Under the pieces are notes generated by a model, which saw nothing but the letters and a program-made list of their open reading frames with translations, was not told where the DNA came from and did no database searches. From Kordiimonas pumila (GTDB lineage Bacteria > Pseudomonadota > Alphaproteobacteria > Sphingomonadales > Kordiimonadaceae), in assembly GCF_015240255.1 (NCBI RefSeq), contig NZ_CP061205.1:2005501-2069500 (forward strand): a DNA stretch of 64,000 nt. Reading direction: 5' to 3'. Below, piece after piece: positions 55,337 to 62,121 of the stretch (position 1 is its first letter; the number at the start of each line of letters is the position of its first letter). Position numbers and translations under genes: made by a program.

Positions 55337-56541
55337 GCCGCTTCTCCTATCTGCCGTGTTTCTAGCGGAAGCATCCTGCTGATGATTGCTGTGATAACCG
55401 GGACGGTGACAGCATTACCGAGCATTTTGTATCGCTGCACATCAGATACTCCCGCTGTCCAGCCATCAGGGAACCCTTGCAGCCGTTCACACTCGGTTGG
55501 GGTAAGGCGGCGTATACGGCCTTCCATGGTAAGCGTATGCTGCCGCATCCCTGTATCGAGTGTTTTGGCGATGGATGAGACACGTCCTCGCCGGGTTGTA
55601 TGGCTGTTGATATAGGCAAAGTTGATAACCTGTCCGACTGTTGCCTCGGCATACCCTTTCTTTGTAGCTTCACGTACCCGGATGACAGGAAGGGGCTTAT
55701 TGTCATTGGCAGGTTTGCCTATGGCGCCTCCAGAGCAGCTAGGCTCGATAGCGCCTGTGCCTGCCGTTCTGGTGAAAGGAAATACTTGGGGTCGGGGTGT
55801 TCCTCTAAGATGTCCGACAATAAACACACGTTCCCTGTTTTGGGGAACGCCAAAATCCTTGCTGTTAAGCACCTGCCATTCACAGTCATACCCCAGTTCA
55901 TCAAGCACGGTGAGGATGGTATGGAACGTACGTCCCGTGTCGTGAGATAAAAGCCCTTTGACGTTTTCAAGGAGAAGCAGACGTGGCTGCTTTTTCCTGA
56001 TAATCCGAGCGATATCAAAAAAGAGTGTACCTCTGCTGTCAGCAAATCCTTTGCGTTTTCCAGCGATTGAAAAAGCCTGACAGGGAAAGCCGCCAACAAG
56101 GAGGTCAAAGTCTGGCAGGTGGCTCGGGTTAACCTTTGTGATGTCTCCGAAGTTGTGGTGGCTGGGGTAGTGTCGTTTATAGACCCCGACTGCGTGTTTA
56201 TCGATTTCGGAGTATCCAACGCATACCACGGCATCTGACTGTAGCTGGTCGTCACTGCCCGTGCCACGGTTGCTGACAGCACCCGTTCCCGTGGCAGATA
56301 GTTCCCCTTCGGTTTGTGTGTCTCTGGCAATATTGCCACTGTCCTGAACTGTGTTGAATGCCTGTTCGATACCATGTTCAAATCCTCCTATTCCTGAAAA
56401 CAGACTGAGATAGCGTATGGGGGCTGCTGGCCTCTGGATAAGTGACGAGCAGCTAATGGGGCGTCTTAGACCCGATACTTCTGTGAATGCCCGACCGGAA
56501 GGAGTGTCCTCCTGTGGTCGTATGGCTGTTGCTGAGTGCAT
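55333..56541 (-). CDS. C5-cytosine DNA methyltransferase (Dcm-like)
   Basis: A 402-residue cytosine methyltransferase. Motif I is FSGIGGFEHGI (about 48-58), the catalytic motif IV GGFPCQAFS has Cys154, motif VI is LLLENVKGL, motif VIII is QNRERVF and the C-terminal motif X is seen as KMLGNAVTVPV. A stretch of about 40 residues (roughly 64-103, rich in Gly/Thr/Ser/Gln) separates motif I from motif II, longer than usual. The start is fixed at 56541 by AGAGGAG. No restriction endonuclease is adjacent. It heads the four-gene operon. Confidence 0.93.
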   Translation of the reverse strand: MHSATAIRPQEDTPSGRAFTEVSGLRRPISCSSLIQRPAAPIRYLSLFSGIGGFEHGIEQAFNTVQDSGNIARDTQTEGELSATGTGAVSNRGTGSDDQLQSDAVVCVGYSEIDKHAVGVYKRHYPSHHNFGDITKVNPSHLPDFDLLVGGFPCQAFSIAGKRKGFADSRGTLFFDIARIIRKKQPRLLLLENVKGLLSHDTGRTFHTILTVLDELGYDCEWQVLNSKDFGVPQNRERVFIVGHLRGTPRPQVFPFTRTAGTGAIEPSCSGGAIGKPANDNKPLPVIRVREATKKGYAEATVGQVINFAYINSHTTRRGRVSSIAKTLDTGMRQHTLTMEGRIRRLTPTECERLQGFPDGWTAGVSDVQRYKMLGNAVTVPVITAIISRMLPLETRQIGEAA

Positions 56542-56739
56542 GGTTTTTCTCCTCTTGTTGAAACCGAGGAGCACAGTGGCAAGCACTGGAATTCTGTAGC
56601 CATAACAATTGGGAAACGTGTTACCACTTTGTTTGGAAACATGTGAGTATGCCCTGTGGCTCTAGTCTTGGACTGAGCTGTACCAGGAGGTTGCACAGGA
56701 GGAAATGTCAGGAAACTTGTTACTCTTTTGGTAGGTTTT

Positions 56740-57390
56740 TCAGAGTAATATAAGCGAACACGTTACCTTGTTTTCAGTAACATCAATGCGTTTGGTGATA
56801 GACTCAACAAGCTTTCGCTTCTGTTCAAAATCTTCCAAACCTGTCCAGACATCCAGCAAGGTTTGTCCCCTTGGTCTGATTACTTCAGGCAGTGGATAGC
56901 TTTCAAGCTGGGCGACAAATATTTCTTCCAGTGCATCCGAGGGGATTTTGGTTGTGCAGTCTGAGCATACGTATTTTTTGGTAGCCGTATTGGTGGGCAC
57001 ACGCATTTTCTGCCCACAACCACAATGGGTGATGCCAGCGAACAGATTGGTGGGCTTGCGAGGTGCTCCACCTTTCCCTTCCTGAGACTGGAGGATCAAC
57101 TGGCATTTTTTCCAGAGATTATCTGAAATGATTTGCTCTGCTTCGCCGTCAATACCAAGTACATATTTGTTTTCAAGAATGCGGGTCACTGAGGGTGAGG
57201 TAAACGAGGAGCCTGACCGGGTTGTCTTCTTTTCAGCATAGAGAATGTCACAGACTATCTTACGGCGCTCATGCTTTACAAAAAGCTCGAAGATATACTG
57301 AATGACAGACACTTCGTCAGGCACAAGGGCAAGGCGGCCTTCTTCCCTTTTATATCCATATGGCGCGGGGCCAGTTCGTATGGTTGCCAT
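56740..57390 (-). pseudogene. Serine recombinase C-terminal part, catalytic domain missing
   Basis: A 216-residue product corresponding to the C-terminal two-thirds of a large serine recombinase. It has a Recombinase domain (APYGYKREEGRLALVPDEVS, SVIQYIFELFVKHER), then a zinc ribbon with four cysteines (THCGCGQKMRVP and YVCSDCTTK) and a coiled-coil-like region (LEDFEQKRKLVESITKRIDV). The N-terminal resolvase domain with the catalytic serine is absent. In frame, the sequence continues upstream for 11 codons (QYRLEALR) before a stop at 57424-57426. It is probably a remnant, but a stand-alone DNA-binding protein cannot be excluded. Confidence 0.8.
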
Positions 57391-57482
57391 TCTGAGTGCC
57401 TCTAAGCGGTATTGCGTAGGAACTCAGAACATTACGGTTTGTGATATAGTGTAACTATAAGACTTGACTACTGTTTTAGCCA

Positions 57483-57513
57483 TTTTGAACAGAATTACGC
57501 ATTCTGTTCAAAA
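57483..57513 (+). repeat. Dif/loxP-like palindromic site, left end of the recombinase module
   Basis: A perfect inverted repeat: 13-bp arms (TTTTGAACAGAAT and ATTCTGTTCAAAA) around the 5-base centre TACGC. A 26-base part, 57485-57510, recurs in reverse orientation at 59971-59996. The architecture (two arms, asymmetric short centre) is that of a tyrosine recombinase core site. It lies just upstream of the recombinase gene. Confidence 0.85.
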
Positions 57514-57523
57514 GGGAGCAGTA

Positions 57524-57544
57524 ATGTCAACTTGTTTTGAGTAA
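57524..57544 (+). promoter_or_regulatory. Six-codon leader ORF overlapping the recombinase start
   Basis: The best ribosome binding site in this region, AAGGGAG, lies 5 bases upstream of an ATG at 57524 that opens a six-codon reading frame ending in TAA at 57542-57544. That stop lies between the possible recombinase starts (TTG 57537 and ATG 57549), which themselves have no clear ribosome binding site. A translationally coupled leader is a reasonable reading, but it is inferred. Confidence 0.4.
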
Positions 57545-57548
57545 ATAT

Positions 57549-58139
57549 ATGAAATCTGATCAAGGTTTTACCCCGTTTGATAGAAACGGAAATAGAACAT
57601 ACCTTACTATTGAAGAAAGGAGGGCATTTTTGTTAGCGGCTCACAGCGCTGATCCTTATGTCATGACATTCTGCATGGTGCTCGCTTACACTGGGGCGAG
57701 AATTTCAGAAGTAAGAAACCTAACACTTGAGAGCATAGATTTCTCACTTCAATGTATAATTATCAAATGCCTGAAAAAAAGGAACAGAGTCGTTTATAGA
57801 GCTGTACCAGTACCAACAGATGTTTTGCTAACACTTGATAGCGTACATGACTTGAGAAACGATTACTCTAAGAAACGAAGAAAACTGTGGACTTGGAGCA
57901 GGACAACAGCTTGGAATAAGGTATCTAAAGTTATGGCTAAGGCTGGCTTGTCGGGTATTTCTGCCACATCTCGTGGTTTACGACATACATTTGCTGTTTC
58001 AGCAGTTCAGTGTGGTATTTCATTAAATATGATCCAAAAGTGGATGGGCCATGCAGATATTGAAACTACTGCATTATATGCGAATGCTGTTGGTGAAGAA
58101 GAGCAAAGAATTGCAAAAAAGATGTGGTCTTATCTCTAA
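57549..58139 (+). CDS. Short tyrosine recombinase, FimB-like size
   Basis: A 196-residue protein consisting only of the tyrosine recombinase catalytic domain, with no N-terminal core-binding domain, like the fim-switch inverters FimB and FimE. Catalytic positions are R51 (AYTGARISEV), a lysine near 76-77, R145 and H146 in SRGLRHTF, H168 in GHADIETT and the nucleophile Y177 in TALYANA. The His that normally begins the HxxR motif is R142 here. It lies just inside the left palindrome. An alternative TTG start at 57537 adds four residues. Confidence 0.88.
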   Translation: MKSDQGFTPFDRNGNRTYLTIEERRAFLLAAHSADPYVMTFCMVLAYTGARISEVRNLTLESIDFSLQCIIIKCLKKRNRVVYRAVPVPTDVLLTLDSVHDLRNDYSKKRRKLWTWSRTTAWNKVSKVMAKAGLSGISATSRGLRHTFAVSAVQCGISLNMIQKWMGHADIETTALYANAVGEEEQRIAKKMWSYL

Positions 58140-58260
58140 GATTAACCAGTATAACAATTACATACTAAAGAATCCAAATACGCTAATATTCAGAAACATT
58201 GCATTAAGTTATCTTGAATGGTAGGATTCGCAATGGGTTAAGTAAATTTAAGGTATATAT

Positions 58261-58746
58261 TTGTCCCGCCAGCCTTATAAATCTCTTCAATTTATGAAGT
58301 CTGCTAGTAAGCAGCTTATTCCTAACTTGATAAGAAGCAAAGTTGTGCTCTGGTCAGATGTTGCTGTACAAATTGTGGAGCAACGTTTTCAAAAAAACCG
58401 TGCACATAGAGAAAAAATCAAACCTATCACTTCGAAGGAGTTTAGCTCCATCGAAGAAGAGATGGAAGCTATGAACCTTCATAAACTAGGAAGGTATCAA
58501 CAAATGGCTTTAACATCGCGTAAAAGGCCTGTTCTTACATATCAGTCTCAACAAGAAGCATTTAATCACCCGGATACAAACTTGATAGATAATTATTGTT
58601 TATATCCAGAAAAGCTCTCTACCACTGAGTTAGAACAAGTTGAAAAGCATCTTAGTGAGTGTGGTCGTTGTAAACGCCAGGTTGATGATACAAAATCAAA
58701 GTCTAGGTATTTACGCGATATTTTGGAGCGAGGTTACCAAGAATAG
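58261..58746 (+). CDS. Uncharacterised protein with an HxxxCxxC zinc-finger-like motif
   Basis: A 161-residue soluble protein of unknown function. Near the C-terminus is H130-x3-C134-x2-C137 (EKHLSECGRCKRQ), preceded by C113, which resembles the zinc-binding motif of ZAS anti-sigma factors and zf-HC2 proteins. No sigma factor gene is present nearby, and there is no membrane segment. The N-terminal half is basic, which could indicate nucleic-acid binding. It starts at TTG (AAGG about 8 bases upstream); no ATG with a site is available. A terminator follows its stop. Confidence 0.7.
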   Translation: MSRQPYKSLQFMKSASKQLIPNLIRSKVVLWSDVAVQIVEQRFQKNRAHREKIKPITSKEFSSIEEEMEAMNLHKLGRYQQMALTSRKRPVLTYQSQQEAFNHPDTNLIDNYCLYPEKLSTTELEQVEKHLSECGRCKRQVDDTKSKSRYLRDILERGYQE

Positions 58747-58749
58747 TTT

Positions 58750-58783
58750 AAAGCCACAGGAATGCTGTGGCTTTATTTTGTTT
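58750..58783 (+). terminator. Intrinsic terminator after the HxxxCxxC gene
   Basis: AAAGCCACAG (58750-58759) pairs perfectly with CTGTGGCTTT (58765-58774), loop GAATG, followed by ATTTTGTTT. It would separate the recombinase-side genes from the dehydrogenase-like gene, whose start lies 20 bases downstream of the stem. Confidence 0.85.
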
Positions 58784-58793
58784 GGATATATTG

Positions 58794-59963
58794 ATGCCAA
58801 AACAAATGAAGACACTTTCTCAGAAACTTTTAAAGCGTAGAATTACTCAACTGCAGCATATTCATATTGGAACAGGCGCTCTAGGGCTAGGTCTCCCTGT
58901 ATGGTTGTGTTCTACTCTCCAGTTTTCTGTTATCTTGGCAAATCGCTCTGAACAATCGCGCTCTTATAACCGCAATTTATTGATAAAAAATCAAAAGCAA
59001 TACAGGGTTGTACCTCAAGGTCAGCACAAGCAGGGCGATATAGTTTCAATTTCCGACTTGATTTTCTATGATCAGGAACAAGATAAGTTCTTTGATGCTA
59101 TTGCTCATCCGAATACGTATATAATCACAACTGCATTAAAAGAGGCAGTTTTGAAGCCCTCGTTTGTTTCATTAATGTGTGCAGCACTGTCTCATAGGCT
59201 TAAACGACACATAAAGAAGCCATTATATATTATATGTTGTGAAAACATTATATGTTCGAGACAATTTAGAGATGCTGTGCAATTGCAAATAGGATTCCCT
59301 CTTCCTTCCTATATACAATTTCTCCCATGTGTTGTTGATCGAGTTTGTGCTACACCTTCGGTTACTTTGAAACCTGACGGATATTCTGAAGTGTTAGTAG
59401 AGGTTGAGAGATATGCGAGATGGTATATTGAGAGACCTAAGCTGACTTCTTCAAAAGAGTTACAAAAAAATCTTACACAAAGTCCTGTTGCTAAGACTGC
59501 TATTCAATTTACAGAAAATATTGAATGGGAAAAGACTCGTAAACTTATACTAATTAACGGTCCGCACCTGCTGATCGCTATTAATGCTAGAGCTGCTAAT
59601 TATTCTCGATTAGATAGTTATTTAAAACATGATGCAGATGCTGCCTATATACTCGAAGATTTATTGCAAGAAGCATCTGATGCACTTCAATGTATTGAAT
59701 TTGAGCGAAATGCTACTCTGACTCTGTCAATCTCAACTTCAGATATTAGTCAGCGTTTTCGTGAGAATCCTGATTTAGTGAATCGCGTGTTAGCTAGATT
59801 TCAAAACCCAAAGCAACTTGAGGCCTTCTTAAAAGACTTGTATAAAAAAGTCTCTCAATGGGCGTTAACTTATCAAAAAGAGTTCAATGAAGCCCCTAAT
59901 CAAACATCACGCACATTATTTCTTCTCACGAGTCTTATCAATTATGACCGATATAACGGCTAA
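58794..59963 (+). CDS. Divergent mannitol-1-phosphate dehydrogenase-like protein
   Basis: A 389-residue protein with the layout of polyol-specific long-chain dehydrogenases such as MtlD. It has an N-terminal Rossmann loop HIGTGALGLGLP (residues 24-35), a CENIICSR segment near 149 matching the CEN motif of MtlD, VDRVCATPSV near 181, and the catalytic K-x4-N-x2-H motif as K250-LILI-N255-GP-H258. The C-terminal end (VLARFQNPKQLEAFLKDLYK) also follows MtlD. Overall similarity looks low. No phosphotransferase genes are nearby, so a mannitol role is doubtful. Substrate and function are unknown. Confidence 0.75.
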   Translation: MPKQMKTLSQKLLKRRITQLQHIHIGTGALGLGLPVWLCSTLQFSVILANRSEQSRSYNRNLLIKNQKQYRVVPQGQHKQGDIVSISDLIFYDQEQDKFFDAIAHPNTYIITTALKEAVLKPSFVSLMCAALSHRLKRHIKKPLYIICCENIICSRQFRDAVQLQIGFPLPSYIQFLPCVVDRVCATPSVTLKPDGYSEVLVEVERYARWYIERPKLTSSKELQKNLTQSPVAKTAIQFTENIEWEKTRKLILINGPHLLIAINARAANYSRLDSYLKHDADAAYILEDLLQEASDALQCIEFERNATLTLSISTSDISQRFRENPDLVNRVLARFQNPKQLEAFLKDLYKKVSQWALTYQKEFNEAPNQTSRTLFLLTSLINYDRYNG

Positions 59964-59970
59964 AGATTCA

Positions 59971-59996
59971 TGAACAGAATGCGTAATTCTGTTCAA
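59971..59996 (-). repeat. Dif/loxP-like palindromic site, right end of the recombinase module
   Basis: TGAACAGAAT, centre GCGTA, ATTCTGTTCA: the exact reverse complement of the left site over 26 bases, so the asymmetric centres face opposite ways. The arms here extend only 10 bp. Recombination between the two would invert the intervening 2.5 kb. Confidence 0.85.
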
Positions 59997-60044
59997 GAGG
60001 AATTGTGTTTCTCCTGAACATTTTTTCAAATCAGGGGGTAACAT

Positions 60045-60812
60045 ATGTTCAAAAGAACACTCATTGCATTAGGTACACTTGGAGTAACAGCGGCGGCACA
60101 AGCGGCTGAAGAAGCACAGGCAGACTGGACCGGCCTCTACATGGGTCTAGGTATAGAAACCACCAAAGCCAAAGTATCAGTAAACCCAGACCCGTCAGGC
60201 ATCATTCTGTTTGATAATCTTGAAGACCTCAGTGGCAACAAAGCAGACTGGGCAGGTGCGATACAGTTTGGCTTCCGCAAGGAGTTTGGCAAGCTTGTCT
60301 TGGGAGCGGAACTGGAAGGCATCTTTGGTGGTGGCAGGACTATAGCGGATAGTACCGATGGTCTGCTGTTTGAAGATGCTCCTGACTTTCTCACCCTATC
60401 CTCAGAAGCAACCGTCAGTGTGAAGCCCAAGGGCCGTATGGTTGGCACAGTGGAAGTCCCCATTGGCAAACACTTCCTAATTGGTGGTGAGGCAGGCTTT
60501 ACGCTCGCTACAACTTCAGTCTCCGGTGACATCTACGGTCCATACAATTTCTTTGACCCCACCATCAGGGAACACTGGGCTTCATACAGTGATACCTCAA
60601 ACCAGATAGGTGGGACATATGGCATCAGGGCAACTGCCAAGGTGGGAAAGCATATGCTTATCACTGCCAGATACACCTTTGCCAAACTGGGAACAGCCAC
60701 GGCACCTGTAACACTGGACGAGTTAGAGATTATCGACATGCCAGTAGTGCAGGCCGCAGAGGCCGTCACAAAGCTTGAGAGTTTCCGCCTTGGGGTGGGC
60801 TACCAGTTCTAA
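60045..60812 (+). CDS. Outer-membrane beta-barrel protein (Omp25/opacity-like)
   Basis: A 255-residue protein with a signal peptide (MFKRTLIALGTLGVTAAAQA) and alternating beta strands typical of an eight-stranded OmpA/Omp25-like barrel (WTGLYMGLGIETTKA near the start, repeated YG/AT strands, ending FRLGVGYQF with a terminal aromatic). GGGGG about 8 bases upstream fits the ATG. It starts 48 bases after the right palindrome, so inversion of the recombinase module could affect its expression. Confidence 0.85.
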   Translation: MFKRTLIALGTLGVTAAAQAAEEAQADWTGLYMGLGIETTKAKVSVNPDPSGIILFDNLEDLSGNKADWAGAIQFGFRKEFGKLVLGAELEGIFGGGRTIADSTDGLLFEDAPDFLTLSSEATVSVKPKGRMVGTVEVPIGKHFLIGGEAGFTLATTSVSGDIYGPYNFFDPTIREHWASYSDTSNQIGGTYGIRATAKVGKHMLITARYTFAKLGTATAPVTLDELEIIDMPVVQAAEAVTKLESFRLGVGYQF

Positions 60813-60839
60813 AACACATCTTCCATAAGGATTTCAGAC

Positions 60840-61082
60840 ATGAAGAAAACACTCAGTATGCTTACACTTGCTTTTACCGTTACTGGCTGCGTGAACACGT
60901 CTAGCAGTCTGGAGCGGGAAACTGCCCGTTTTGTTGGTGATGTGTCACCGGAAGCCATAACCGTCCTCAATATCGACAGGGGTATGTTGTCTGTCAAATG
61001 GGATGCCCGTGTCAAAGACGGTCGGGTGTACCGCTGTGACGCAGATGATATGATGAAACGGGTGCATTGTGTGCAACAGTAA
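60840..61082 (+). CDS. Small lipoprotein
   Basis: An 80-residue product with a lipoprotein signal, MKKTLSMLTLAFTVTGC (lipobox VTGC, C17). The mature part is small and charged, with no recognised domain. It lies 27 bases after the beta-barrel gene and overlaps the next lipoprotein gene by 14 bases, so the three probably form one envelope-gene operon. Confidence 0.75.
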   Translation: MKKTLSMLTLAFTVTGCVNTSSSLERETARFVGDVSPEAITVLNIDRGMLSVKWDARVKDGRVYRCDADDMMKRVHCVQQ

Positions 61083-61713
61083 GTGGATACAGCACAGAAC
61101 ACGGTCCTTCCTGTTTTGTCTGTACGCTTTATCCTTGTCGGGATGTGCGGCTGTACCACTGCTCATGCTGGTTGGCGTGGGGGCAGCCACTTTTGCAGTA
61201 CATAAAGTAGTGCAAACACAGTCCGGCGGAGAGATTAAGGTTGCCTTTCCTGCGGTTGATGGACGAGAAGCCCCACCACAGTCACTACCGTCCGGCAGCA
61301 CGGTTGCCGTTTGGTCGAATGGAGAACGAGAAGAGCGTTTTATCGCAGCCCTCCGTGCCTCTGGTACGTTTACCATTCACTCATTGCCAAAGACAGAAGC
61401 CAACACTGAGGCAGACATGGCAGATGCTTTCATGGCTGCCTGCCAGACCAGCAAGGCAGACCTTATCTTTGCGGCAACAGATGAAGACGTATCAAAGAAG
61501 AAAAATCTTCTATCCATCGACAGGGCCGCAACAACCTACACCCTGCATCTGCTAGTATTTTCCTGTACTGAAAACACTGTGACATGGAAAGACCGCATGG
61601 CTCTCATTGTAGAGCAAGGCAAGATACAGCCAACAGAGAGCGAACTACAGCAGGTGGCAGGCGATATGTGGGCAGAACGGATACTGGTTGCTAAAAACAT
61701 GCAGCCAGACTGA
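61069..61713 (+). CDS. Lipoprotein of unknown function
   Basis: A 214-residue product with a lipoprotein-like signal (LYALSLSGCAAV, lipobox LSGC). The rest is alpha/beta in appearance (VAVWSNGEREERFIAALRAS, then TFTIHSLPKTEAN; TWKDRMALIVEQG). No family was recognised; it could belong to a surface or secretion-related cassette. It starts at GTG 61069, inside the upstream lipoprotein gene; a later GTG at 61084 is an alternative start. Confidence 0.7.
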   Translation: MCNSKWIQHRTRSFLFCLYALSLSGCAAVPLLMLVGVGAATFAVHKVVQTQSGGEIKVAFPAVDGREAPPQSLPSGSTVAVWSNGEREERFIAALRASGTFTIHSLPKTEANTEADMADAFMAACQTSKADLIFAATDEDVSKKKNLLSIDRAATTYTLHLLVFSCTENTVTWKDRMALIVEQGKIQPTESELQQVAGDMWAERILVAKNMQPD

Positions 61714-62081
61714 GGATAGTATTGCTCTTGGACTGTCTAAAATGCATTTCCTCTGCGTTAGTATTCCAAGGGAGAACTCGGTAAGGGGTGGAAACATCCC
61801 TTGCCGCTTTTTATATATGGAACAGGATACATCAGTTTCCTCAGTGTATAACCTCCCAAGGACTTGTGCTGAGGACGAGGGGCTGCTGGATGTGCCGTTC
61901 AGTCCCTCACCATATCAAATAGATATGATTTGACTGTAGCCCTATGTATGTGATGGTTAAGTATTCGCGGCGTATATACGACCCCCAAAGTATGTATGCG
62001 CCGCCGTGAGAGGGTTGTATTATCAATCCTCTCACACACCTTCTTAGATTTGGCAGGCGGGGATGTTTGCCAAGGTGCAGA
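61714..62081. other. Island intergenic region without a clear gene
   Basis: About 370 bases. An open frame of 81 codons at 61688-61933 has no ribosome binding site and an atypical composition, so I do not call it. An 8-bp inverted repeat GTGAGAGG/CCTCTCAC at 62006-62035 is the only distinct structure; its role is unknown. Confidence 0.4.
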
Positions 62082-62107
62082 AAGCCCCAGTCGCAAGACT
62101 GGGGCTT
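62082..62107 (-). terminator. Terminator of the ArdC gene
   Basis: AAGCCCCAGTC and GACTGGGGCTT form a perfect 11-bp stem with loop GCAA. On the minus strand a short T-run follows (GGGGCTTT). It lies 15 bases past the ArdC stop. Confidence 0.85.
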
Positions 62108-62121
62108 ATGTGTTTCTGTCC

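Larger units (their letters stand above)
57485..59996 (+). mobile_element. AT-rich recombinase module bounded by inverted 26-bp sites
   Basis: A 2,512-bp segment with inverted copies of a 26-bp sequence at its two ends. Three genes on the plus strand fill it: a short tyrosine recombinase, an HxxxCxxC protein and a mannitol-phosphate-dehydrogenase-like protein. Its last stop codon is 8 bases before the right site. The module is visibly more AT-rich than the surrounding island. No target-site duplication is evident outside the repeats, and no DDE transposase is present. It could be an invertible segment or a tyrosine-recombinase-borne mobile unit. Confidence 0.7.

Noticed and set aside
58199-58227. 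Promoter TTGCAT-17-TAGGAT before the HxxxCxxC gene
   Set aside because: Both boxes are weak in an AT-rich background; could be chance.
57485-59996. Reading the module as a conventional insertion sequence
   Set aside because: No DDE transposase, no visible target duplication, and the ends are palindromic recombinase-type sites rather than simple terminal repeats.
61688-61933. 81-codon frame after the second lipoprotein
   Set aside because: No ribosome binding site, odd composition, starts inside the upstream gene; not enough support.
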